Shown: in pieces, positions 9,729 to 18,695 of the stretch
How the letters are laid out: each line of letters opens with the position of its first letter
Numbering within the stretch: position 1 is the first letter of the stretch
Source of the DNA: Symbiodinium natans
Lineage: Eukaryota > Sar > Dinophyceae > Suessiales > Symbiodiniaceae
Assembly: GCA_905221605.1 (NCBI GenBank)
Contig: CAJNDS010000450.1
Span: forward strand, 61,328-91,327
Direction: 5' to 3'
DNA length: 30,000 nt
The notes under the pieces: generated by a model
Databases searched by the model: none
Told to the model about the DNA's origin: nothing
The model's input: only the letters and a program-made list of their open reading frames with translations
Translations under genes and position numbers: made by a program

Positions 9729-9875
9729 CCAGGGAGCTTCTGGTCCGAGACGCCGATGGGCCCGACCGCGTTCAGGAAGTTGCCTTTCGGGCGGGATTAT
9801 GTTGAGGACTTGCAGCACTTGTCGGACTGTGATTTTGTTGAGCTGCTGATTGCCAACCTGTTCGCACAAGTTTGA
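9729..9875 (+). other. coding-like fragment, 48 codons, possible exon
   Basis: It opens directly after CCCTAAG and reads PGSFWSETPMGPTAFRKLPF, then GRDYVEDLQHLSDCDFVELL, to a TGA at 9873-9875. The acidic/hydrophobic alternation suits a helical domain. An overlapping plus frame is also open for ~25 codons, so the frame is not certain. No family is recognised. Confidence 0.35.
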
Positions 9876-10000
9876 CTGAAAGTGAAGTGGGGCATGTGAC
9901 ATCTTCCAGGTACTGGAGTGCAGTGCAGGAGAGCGGTAGCACGTGGGATGCTGAGCAACAACAGCTTTCAGGTCGGGCAAGAGTAGCATCCGCTGCTGCA

Positions 10001-10048
10001 GTTTAGGGTTTAGGTTTTAGGGTTTAGAGTTTATTTAGGGTTTAGGGT
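10001..10048 (+). repeat. internal telomere-like array, TTTAGGG orientation
   Basis: Six to seven units with TTTTAGGG, TTTAGAG and TTATTTAGGG variants. It pairs outward with the C-strand array at 9650 across a 273-bp insert. Confidence 0.9.
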
Positions 10049-10446
10049 CACTATCTGTTACTGCGCTGCTTCGTGCTTGTTTTTGGTTCGGACGTGAATG
10101 GCAGATGCCTTACGGACACGTGGAGCGAATCCAAAAGCCCACGAGGCAGGAAGCACAGCCCTTGCCATGCGTTCACGGCTTCGAGCATTGCGCCCAAACG
10201 TGCATGGGCCGAGGACCAGGATTCCAGGAGCAGAGGCAAGAAGAGTACCACCGGAGCAGAGGTGCTGCAGTAGGGCACCACAGAACCACAGCCACGAGCC
10301 TGAAACCAACTGAAACCAACACCTCAAAGAAGCACACTAGTTCCCCGACGCCAACAGCTCCCAAGCCTGAGACTCGGGCCGAGTGCAGTGCCCAGCGCCT
10401 GGGACTGACCTCGGCGCAGCCTCGGATTTCGGTTGGGGCTGAGGAT
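10049..10446. other. no gene recognised
   Basis: Several 60-118 codon frames overlap on both strands here. Their mutual overlap and lack of motifs prevent choosing one. Confidence 0.4.
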
Positions 10447-10520
10447 GGGTTTAGGGTTTAAGGTTTGGGGTTGGGGTTTAGGGTTTGGGGTTGAGGGTTT
10501 AGGGTTCAGGGTTTAGGGTG
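10447..10520 (+). repeat. internal telomere-like array, TTTAGGG orientation, with variants
   Basis: About ten units mixing TTTAGGG with TTTGGGG, TTGGGG, TTGAGGG and TTCAGGG. Confidence 0.9.
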
Positions 10521-10748
10521 AGTTTATTGAAGGCTTGGAGGTTAACAGCAGCTTCAGAGGTCTAGGATGCTTTAGGGTCAACTGGGGTTTCGGATTGAGG
10601 GGTTTGTGAAGTTTGACCCCTGACAATTGGGGCGGCTACTTTGCACCAGACACCTTTCCTGTTATTGTTGCGGCGATGCCAGCTATCACGAGAATACGGA
10701 ATACTGTGAATCTCAGAATCATTACGATTGTGAGGATCACACATTCAA

Positions 10749-10786
<38 letters not shown>

Positions 10787-11100
10787 CATGATAAGCCGCG
10801 ACAGCGGTCCGGCCGCTGAATTTGCTTCGCAAAAACAACAGTGTCTCTAGCAAGTTCCTGGCAAAGCTTGATGCCGTTGACGCCGCGGGTCTGTCTGACG
10901 CCATGATTCTGCTGACTCCGTATAAGGTCGCAAGCGGAAGGTGACGTTGTTGACACCACGGCTTCAAATGCATGACGCCCCCTACGCCGTGTTTTTCGTT
11001 GACGCCGTTGACGTCGTGAATTGCCCTGTAACTCCATTTTCCTGCTATATTTAATATCATTTAGGGTTCCCTCTGAGATGCACAAATACCCCCACCCTCC

Positions 11101-11102
<2 letters not shown>
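10521..11102. other. no gene recognised; GTTGACGCCG motifs
   Basis: Outside the TA run, the word GTTGACGCCG or close variants recurs at about 10873, 10948 and 10998, suggesting a diverged minisatellite. No gene is recognised. Confidence 0.4.
10752..10782. repeat. AT dinucleotide microsatellite
   Basis: About fifteen uninterrupted AT units, followed by GCGCGC. Confidence 0.95.

Positions 11103-11134
<32 letters not shown>
11103..11134. repeat. 32-base poly-C run
   Basis: An uninterrupted homopolymer of 32 C, preceded by a CCCACCCTCC-type tract. Assembly length error is likely at such runs. It could form an i-motif or quadruplex. Confidence 0.95.
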
Positions 11135-11136
<2 letters not shown>

Positions 11137-11192
11137 CAAAAAAAAGAGAGAACAAACTGCTCCATTTTCTCACATGGGGCTTGACTGCGGGC

Positions 11193-11251
11193 TTTAGGGA
11201 CCTCAGGGAACTCAGGGAACTTAGGGAACTCAGAGGGAACTCAGAGAACTG
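11193..11251 (+). repeat. GGGAACTCA minisatellite
   Basis: Six to seven units of about 9 bp (AGGGAACTC, with TTAGGGAAC and CAGAGGGAA variants). Confidence 0.85.
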
Positions 11252-11645
11252 GCTCTTGGATTTCTTGGTTTCGTGCCGTGTTGGACCCTATAAACAGAAA
11301 CAACCGATCCTGCCTCGAACCTCCTCCCGGAAGCAATCCGCGGCGGCAATCCGCGCCGCGGCTTGAGGCGGAAATTCGCGGCTTCGCGCGTCGTCGTAGC
11401 TTCGGGTGGCAATTCGCCGCTTCATGTCTTCAACTAAAGCATCCCGGCCCAGCTAAAGACATCTAAAAGCGCCAATTGGGGAAGCTTGCTCTGTTTCTCA
11501 GGTTCCTTTTCGCACTCTGCTAAAGGCTAGAAGGGCTATATGGCAGGTATCCTCGTGCAGCGGTCTGAGACTTTTTTTGATGGCCTTGCAAGCTCACAAA
11601 GGTACCAGCAAGAGTCTTCTCTATCTGCGGTGCTTTTCAGCTGAG

Positions 11646-11705
11646 TACCATACCATACTGTACCATACTGTACCATACTGTACCATACCATACTATAATA
11701 CAATA
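11646..11705 (+). repeat. 10-bp TACCATACTG tandem repeat
   Basis: Three exact and several partial TACCATACTG units grade into a TACCATACTATAATACAATATACC tail. It lies just downstream of the membrane-protein ORF on the minus strand. Confidence 0.9.
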
Positions 11706-11788
11706 TACCGTTTGCGGCTTCAGACCGATGCAGAGAAGGGTACCGCCTACCACGCGTCTGCACTATAGCTGCAAGCAATGCCTTGACT

Positions 11789-12301
11789 CTAACTTGCAGC
11801 CATTTCGAAAAGGATCGAAAGAAGCCCGCAGCCGAGTGCGCCCACGGCTGCTAAGTTTGCTGCTGCCACCTTTGCTGCGATTGCACCAACGCTGGCAGCC
11901 TTCGCCTTGGCCCCGAAGAAGACAATGGCAGCAACGATGCCAGGGGGTCCCACGAACTGGCAAACAAAATATGCCAGGATGGCCAACAGCCCCGGTGACC
12001 AAGTCGCGGCAGAAGTGGTTGCCACCAGTCCGCTGCACGCTTTCATGCAGGCGAGAATGCACACGCCGCACAGGAGCTTCGAAACCCGCTCCAGCTGCCG
12101 ACACCCACGTTTCACATAGGACACGAACTTGGGGTCCTCATGGTCACCTCCCGACCTGCTTTTGTGGTGAGCCTTGTCCGGGACCTTTGCGCCCTCAGCC
12201 CAAAGCGAGTAGTCAGAGTAGTGCGAGAAGTCGCAGGCTGCCAGGGCCAGGACCAAGCCCGCACAAAGGCTTGCCAGGAGGGTCCTCTGGCGATGAGCCA
12301 T
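11789..12301 (-). CDS. hypothetical secreted/membrane protein, 170 aa
   Basis: The best gene candidate in the window. The frame starts at ATG in the context GTGCAATGG and ends at TAG. Residues 1-22 (RQRTLLASLCAGLVLALAA core) look like a signal peptide. A polar, charged stretch follows (about 24-74). Hydrophobic segments then lie at about 77-97, 103-130 and 138-166; the last is Ala-rich and small-residue-rich. This suggests two to four membrane helices. Codons end mostly in G or C, as in dinoflagellate genes, and unlike the neighbouring non-coding DNA. No family is recognised, so no function is assigned. A 10-bp tandem repeat lies just past its 3' end. It could be one exon of a longer gene. 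Confidence 0.55.
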   Translation of the reverse strand: MAHRQRTLLASLCAGLVLALAACDFSHYSDYSLWAEGAKVPDKAHHKSRSGGDHEDPKFVSYVKRGCRQLERVSKLLCGVCILACMKACSGLVATTSAATWSPGLLAILAYFVCQFVGPPGIVAAIVFFGAKAKAASVGAIAAKVAAANLAAVGALGCGLLSILFEMAAS

Positions 12302-12338
12302 TGCACACCCTTCCAGTCGCTAGGGTGAATGAACCCCC

Positions 12339-12578
12339 TCACGATATCTCACGTACTTCCACGAAGTTGCTGTCCCGGCCCTGAGTCTTAACGGTCTTAT
12401 GTAACTCTTTTTGCAACACCGTTGCAGCAGCCCAGATTGAGTTCATGAATCTCAAGAAGGCCCTCGTCAAAGAAACTTCTTGGCATGTACGATGTGCCTC
12501 GTAAGCCGCGAGCCCTGCTTGTGCTACTGCGAGAGAAGGCAGCGGATCAAGCGGGTCTTTATTTCCGACATTCACCAA
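12339..12578 (-). CDS. weak open segment upstream of the membrane-protein ORF, ~79 codons
   Basis: This minus-strand segment is open but begins at TTG rather than ATG. It includes FLRFMNSIWAAATVLQKELH and KTVKTQGRDSNFVEV, an amphipathic helical-looking stretch, and ends at TGA. It lies 37 bp upstream of the 170-aa ORF in a different frame, so it could be an upstream exon, the end of a neighbouring gene, or chance. No family is recognised. Confidence 0.25.
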   Translation of the reverse strand: MVNVGNKDPLDPLPSLAVAQAGLAAYEAHRTCQEVSLTRAFLRFMNSIWAAATVLQKELHKTVKTQGRDSNFVEVREIS

Positions 12579-12911
12579 TGCATGCGCAAGTCAGAAGTGG
12601 TCGTGCGTGGCAACTGAAACCCTGAAATCCCACTTTGCCTTCAACGCCCTCTGAACTTAGCATCCGCCGTCGGGCTGCTCCAGCCGGAGAAGGAAGCGCG
12701 CACGGGCGCCTCGAGTTGGGCCTGCACGGGATGGGACACCAGTGAGGTCCGGGACTCGCTTTGAGTTTGGTGTGGGCCATGCTTTGGGGATGGACATGCG
12801 CGAGCGGGTTGAGGGGTGCTGCGCAGTTGTTTGAGCCCCAGCAACCCGAAAGTTATGAGCATGTTTCCACCTATCAACCCTTCAACCCTGCAGCCCAGGT
12901 TGCAAAGTCCT
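12579..12911. other. no gene recognised
   Basis: Short minus-strand frames overlap here without recognisable motifs. Confidence 0.4.
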
Positions 12912-12979
12912 GAACCCTAAGCCCTAAACCCTAAACCCTAGGTAAGCCCTAAACCCTAAACCCTAAACCCTAAACCCAA
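12912..12979 (+). repeat. internal telomere-like array, CCCTAAA orientation
   Basis: About nine units, interrupted in the middle by CCCTAGGTAAGCCC. The GGTAAG in the interruption resembles a splice donor, and a pyrimidine tract ending CCTCCAG lies at about 13008-13017. Neither is shown to be used. Confidence 0.95.
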
Positions 12980-13913
12980 ACCGCAACTGAAACAATCTGC
13001 ACAATCCCCCTCCAGCTCACTCGATGGGCGTCGGACTGGGGTGGATGCGCTCCTGCAAATTTGGCAGAATGTTGACGGTAAATGAACAATCCACCAAAAA
13101 TGCTGAAAAGTTTTCTCTGGGTTTACTGATTAGCCTCCGCGATCGGAGTGACGAACCAAGCATTTCAAAAAGATCAGCGAAATCTTATCCTGCACTTATC
13201 CTGCATTGGGAGATGCAGCCGAAAGCTGGTCGTATGCAGTCTGCCAGGACATCTCGCAATGTTGCGAACCTAGTTTCGGAATCCAGCCCGCAAACCAACT
13301 TCTGAGCATAGCTTTCCCAATCGTCAAAACCGCCTGCCCTAATTAATTACAGGCTTTGCGCGCTCTTGTGGCTTTGAGGTTTTTGGATGTCGGGTCGCGC
13401 CAAGATGTTCCGATGCCCTGAGAACCACATCACCGAGAATGGCCCAGCGTGCAGCGGCAGACTTGAAACACGACTTGGGAAAAACAAAACGGAAAGACCA
13501 CAACTGTCATCACATGCCTTCTGCAGGCACGCTAGCTTTGTAGTCTAGACGTTTGTTGTTCCACGCCAACAAGCCAGTAAAACCCCTGCAGAACGGAATC
13601 GACAAGCAGTCAGGAATCGGGCGTGACCCCATTCTTGTATGCACACATGCAACAGTTGCAGAATTGCACTCCTCTTCGTCCAGGGCTTGCAGCACTGTTT
13701 TCTCGAGTGTGGGCACCGGCGTAGTTGCGAACCTCTGACGGTGCAGTTGATGGCTATCTTCGGGTTTCGGGATGAAGCTTTAGCCAATGCGGATGGAGCT
13801 AGGAGACAATCTGCTAGCCACAGCGCATTGAGCCGTGGCCGCGTGCCAGGATGCAGGGCCAGCTTCTATAGTGTTTGCGCAATGGTGCGTAGATTGGCAA
13901 GCACTTGCAGTGG
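12980..13913. other. unassigned; a 93-codon plus frame
   Basis: An ATG frame at 13024-13305 follows the CCTCCAG site noted at the previous array. Its peptide is unrecognised. Nothing else is supported up to the CAG array. Confidence 0.35.
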
Positions 13914-14283
<370 letters not shown>

Positions 14284-15760
14284 ACCCTACCACCATCACA
14301 ACACCAACACCAAAACTACTGCAACACTTACAACACTTATCCTTATTGCACCAATTATCGCACCAACCATAACAGCGGTTGCAGCTGCATCTCTCGATCT
14401 CGGAGGCTTTTGGTCTGACCCTTGGGGCCCCTTGGGGCCTTTGGGCCCCTTGGGGACACATGGGGGGGGGGGGGTGTTCCTCCCTTTTTGGGAGTCCTCT
14501 TAGGGGGGTTCTTTTCTATTTGGGGTCTCAAAGGGGTACCCCTCTATTTTGGGAAGTGCCCACATGGAGATGTTTTGAGACTGTTGAGGCCTGAGAGCCG
14601 GGCAGTTCTGCCAGGTGATCCTGTGTCGTGGGAACAGTGCCCTGCAAGTGAGTAGGGGGAATTAAAAGTTGTATCTGTCAGCCCAAAGGCCCGAAGGAGA
14701 TGCATCTTGAGTGAATAGTATTTATAGGCATCACGCCCTCCCGTGTAAGAAACCATTCGGCCCGGGTCTCCCTCAACTGAATCATACAAACTCAACGTCA
14801 ACCTTGAAATCCCCAAGGTCTCACCCACACATTCCTCCCACGAAAGCCCCAATCATGTTCAGGCGTTCGGGGTAAAAGAGCAACCCACCCCTGTGCAGAC
14901 ATGGCAAGGACACTGGTTTTGGTGCAGTGCCCTGGTAAGGGTGCATGGTCCCCTCAACTCCCTCACCTCACCTGCCGTTTTGCAGGACTTGGAACCAACC
15001 CATGGACCCTTTCTTGTGGACCCCCCTAGGCCCTATATGCCTCATGCGCTCCATATGGACCATTTTCGGAATTGATAGCCTAGGCGGATGTCATTTAGGG
15101 CTGTTCGGAGAATAGGTGGTATGACTCTGCAGTGAGCATCAGGAGTGCGTCAATGTGTTCCACACTATCAGAACAATTGGACAAGTAAGAATGCAATTGG
15201 CGCTAAGTGTCAATAGCACTGAATAGTGGAATCGTGATAGTGGTATTCAGACTTGCAGAAACCTTGAGCCTTCCATTGAAACCGCCACCAAGAAACCCTT
15301 GGGACACGGGGCTTCGAAAAAATCCAAAAAGGAATGCTGTTGCTTGGGCGAACTTGGTCAAACAGCCTCAGACGACCGGGATCTCCTTTGGGGGCTGGTC
15401 GAAGCGGGCTGTGTTACCGGGGCCTAGAGAGCCATGCCACCCCAGACCCTGACTGACTGCCAACCCCTTTGTCTTGCATCCCTGCTTTCCGTCAGCTTCT
15501 CTGGGCACGCTACGCGGGCCATTCCCCCAACCCTGTTTCCCTTTGTCCTCACAATTTTTGCATGGCTGAGCCATTAAGTTGAATCTCGCATTCCTGAGGT
15601 CCTTGCAAGCTACTCATCAACCACGAAGGTTTTCCCAGACTGTGCCCAGCAAGGCTTCTTTTTTCGATTGCTGGGCGAGAGCATATTGGTTCAGCTCAGG
15701 ACCGCGCGACTCGCTGCTCTCTGCAGCTGATGGCCAGGAGCTGGATCTCATGAATCTGTT
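14284..15760. other. no gene recognised; G-runs and GGGGCCCC-type words
   Basis: At 14417-14560 the sequence is dense in CTTGGGGCCCC and TTTGGG words, with a 13-base G run at about 14462. The remainder (14560-15760) has only short unrecognised frames. Confidence 0.45.
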
Positions 15761-17069
15761 CTTTTACCGCGCTCCCAGGTCCACCAGCCTCACGCGTGCT
15801 CTTTGCACGTGCCATGAGAGCCCTAGGCCCTAAGGCATTACGCTGCAAAAGCTGGCCCGGAGGGCAGCCTGCGGGACCAGGCAGCGCAGTCAAATCCGTC
15901 CACAAAAGCAGCACGGCTCAACTCTTCGAATCGTTAAGTTTGGCCATGTTCGGCCATGTTTCCCACCCTTCGCACGCCGCAGCGCGCATCATTCTCTTTT
16001 TGTGCAGTTGCCCTGGTCAGCTGCATGTTTCAAACGGACATGATGGGAGGCTTCGTCAGGTAACGATGCCTGCAAGTGTGTTGACAGCTCTTTGCGACCG
16101 AACAAGGTGCCTAACTACTAACCACCTCTTCATCTTGGAACGAAGCTGTCATGTTCATCGGCCAGGTTAACCAGTCATGTGATGTGTCCTGTCTTTAAAG
16201 GGGGTTTCTTGTCCAGTCTTGTACCCCCATCTTTGAATGAGTCTTACGAACCTCTATCAACAGGATTGCAGCCCTCATGAATAAACCGTTCCAGATTCAG
16301 AAGCTAGATTAACTGAACGGCGAAAGCGAGTCTGGAAAGGTGGAAGCGTCTGTAAGGTTGGGACACGCAAGGATCTGGGAACAACAGTAGGAATCGCGAG
16401 CGCCTGGCACGTTCGGTGACTCAGTTCTTTCATCCATTTGTCTTTTGTCTGGCGCAGCTGGGACTCACAAGCACCCACAAAGCCCATCCCCTCCCAGATC
16501 ATTCCCTGAAGATGCACTGGCAAAAAACTTAAGCTCATGTGAGACCACAGTCGGAGTGCACGTGATTTACACCACCAAGCGCAGCACTGTCATGTTTACT
16601 GCGCCGTGCCTTGGTTGGCTGCATTGCTGGACCATGTTGCTATTCTTTCCATTGCGAAGTCATGGGAAATTCGGGCCAGCTTAACGGCTTAGAGGCAGGG
16701 AGCATTGACCCGAAGGAAAGGCCGAGACCGTTTCCAGCAGCTAGGAGAAGGGCACGCCTTCAGCGTTCTGCACAGAATACTTCCCGTACAGGAGCACAGG
16801 GCCTGGAAGGAGCCTTTGAAGGCTTCAAAGAGCCTGTAGCGTCTGCTGATCCTCCGTAACTTGTGCTGGGCTCAGAAACACCCAGAACTGGCGAACACGC
16901 TGACACTGCGAGCTTCCCGCCAACTTCCTGCCTGCGCCTGCCTGCCTATCCTTTGGGTACCGGCAGCCGGGGTGAGACTCGATGAACGGCTGAAGCGAAG
17001 CCGAGACTGCACATGTCGTGACCGTCACACGTGTGTTTCGGCACCAGCGGTCATGGTGAATCTGCGATA
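15761..17069 (+). repeat. segmental duplication, copy A
   Basis: Begins CTTTTACCGCGCTCCC and ends CATGGTGAATCTGCGAT. It is nearly identical over its length to copy B at 18696-20118, with scattered substitutions and small indels. Flanking sequences differ on both sides, so the ends are sharp. It includes a gag-like 3' remnant and the shared tail with CCTGTAGCGTCTGCTGATCC. Frames within it are not recognised as genes. Confidence 0.9.
16594..16700 (+). pseudogene. gag-like 3' remnant inside copy A
   Basis: The stretch with TTGGTTGGCTGCATTGCTGG and GCTATTCTTTCCATTGCGAAG aligns by eye with the last ~90 bp of the gag-like pseudogene at 22.65-22.73 kb and continues into the same GGCTTAGAGGCA tail. 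It is too diverged to encode the same peptide. Confidence 0.55.
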
Positions 17070-17071
17070 GT

Positions 17072-17168
17072 TGGAACCGATCCGTGAACCGGGAAACCGG
17101 AACCGTAGGAACCGAACCGTGCAAGAACCGAACCGTTCCCGAACCGCAGCGGCAAAAACCGAACCGCC
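17072..17168 (+). repeat. GAACCG-rich array, left
   Basis: Irregularly spaced GAACCG and GAACCGT words begin two to three bases after copy A ends. A matching array lies just before copy B. Confidence 0.85.
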
Positions 17169-17519
17169 GGACAGTTCCAAAAACACCCTGTACCCTGTCT
17201 ACCCCTTTACAAAACCTGAAAACCCATCCAAGCGAGGAGGTCATAATTGTCGCTGTGGACCTGGCACATCGGGTGGAGCATCCCTTTTCATGTAGCGTAC
17301 TCAAAAAGGAGATTTTGACGCAATTTAGATAGATCATGGAAGTAGGCTTGGAAGGGAAAGCTTTGCTCGGGCAACTAGTAACTAGAATGCTGACAAGGAT
17401 CCCTCCATTTTTTCTTCCTCCGCCGCTTCTCTGTTTCTCCTGGCCCCCGAAGGCCTGTAAAACGAGAGCTCATTTCTCACGGTGCAGCCTTCGACTGACA
17501 ATGCAAGTTGGTGCCTTTT

Positions 17520-18080
17520 TTCGAAAAAAAGCTGCGTTTTCGGTGCCTTTTTTGCCTCACCAATCCCAAAACAGGTACGTTTTCGGTGGGGGGCCTTGTT
17601 GAGGAGGCCCGCACCGAAAACGTACCTTTCTCCTAAGCAATCCCAAAAAAAGTACGTTTTCGGCGCGGGCCTTGTTGGGGAAGGCCCGCAACGAAACCGA
17701 ACCTCTTTAATTTCTTGGTGCCTTTTTCGCCTTAACAATCCCAAAAAAAGGTACGCTTTCGGTGCCTTGTTGGGGAAGAGTACCATTTTCGGTGCCTGTT
17801 TCGCCTTAACAATCCCAAAAAAGTTGAGTTGTCGGTGCGGGGCATTGTTGGGGAAGAGGCCCGTGCCGAAAACGTACCTTTTTGGTGCCTTGTTTGCCTT
17901 CGCACTCCCAAGAAAGTTATGTTTTCGGTGCGGGGCCTACGTTTTGGGTGTGGGGCCTTGTCGGAGAAGAGGCCCGCGCCGAAAACGTACTTTTTTTGGG
18001 CGCCTTTTTTCGCCTTAGCAATCCCAAAAAGGCATGTCTTTTGGTGTGTGGCCTCGTGTGGGAAGAGGCTCTAATATCAA
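17520..18080. repeat. tandem array of hairpin-forming palindromes
   Basis: About six units of 75-110 bp. Each has an AATCCCAAAAAA lead and then an inverted repeat whose arms are built on GTACGTTTTCGGTGCGGGCC, around a TTGTTGGGGAA-type loop. The best palindrome is 17574-17626, with arms of about 21 bp that are near-perfect. Others are at about 17651-17702, 17823-17878 and 17916-17990; 17750-17807 and 18032-18075 are decayed. A 178-codon plus frame (17482-18018) runs through several units, giving a repetitive peptide (FGALLGK, PKTYLF). I do not regard it as a proven gene. Confidence 0.9.
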
Positions 18081-18580
18081 AGGTCCCCTGCCCCAGACAA
18101 CAATTTAGTACCCGTACATGTTCAACTGTAGCTCGTCGCTTGTTTTCTTTCCCCTTGCCCATAGATCAAGCACAGTAGGTCTCCAGCATTGCATTTTAAG
18201 CATCATTTCACACTAGATATTGTAGGAGCCAAGCCCTATCAAGTAGTCATAGTTGTAGCAGCAAGAATATTACTTCATTGCTCTTCTTTATTGCAAGGGA
18301 TGAATCAAAGGAGGCGAGCACACTGCTGATAATTGCATGCCACAGTACACAGCATATGAATTGAATCTATCACAGCCCGTGCAGCCATGACTTCCACGTA
18401 CACTCGGACAGAAAAAGTGTTGCAACAAGTTCGGACAAACACGCCGGCTGCACACTGCTTTTGTGCTCGAAGATGGCCAGGCACCGTGAAGCAAGGCGGT
18501 TTGTGAGGACTTCAAGTTCGGGGCGAGGGTCAGGAGCGAGGGCTGGGGCTTTAGGGCTTGAGTTTGGGTTCGCCGATAAG
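18081..18580. other. no gene recognised
   Basis: A spacer between the palindrome array and the right GAACCG array. Only short unrecognised frames are present. Confidence 0.45.
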
Positions 18581-18686
18581 GAACCGTGCGAACCGTGGAA
18601 CCAAAACGTAAGAACCGAACCGTGCACGAACCGTCACGGTTCATCAAAGGTTCGGTTCATTGCCAACCGTACCGAAAGGAACCCTG
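18581..18686 (+). repeat. GAACCG-rich array, right
   Basis: GAACCGT words as in the left array, then an orientation switch: GAACCGT (18628-18634), one base, ACGGTTC (18636-18642), then GGTTCGGTTC. It ends about 10 bp before copy B. Confidence 0.85.
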
Positions 18687-18695
18687 GCCATCCTC

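Noticed and set aside
17482-18018. 178-aa repeat protein
   Set aside because: The frame crosses palindromic units whose reverse strand is also partly open, so DNA structure explains the repeat better than protein selection.
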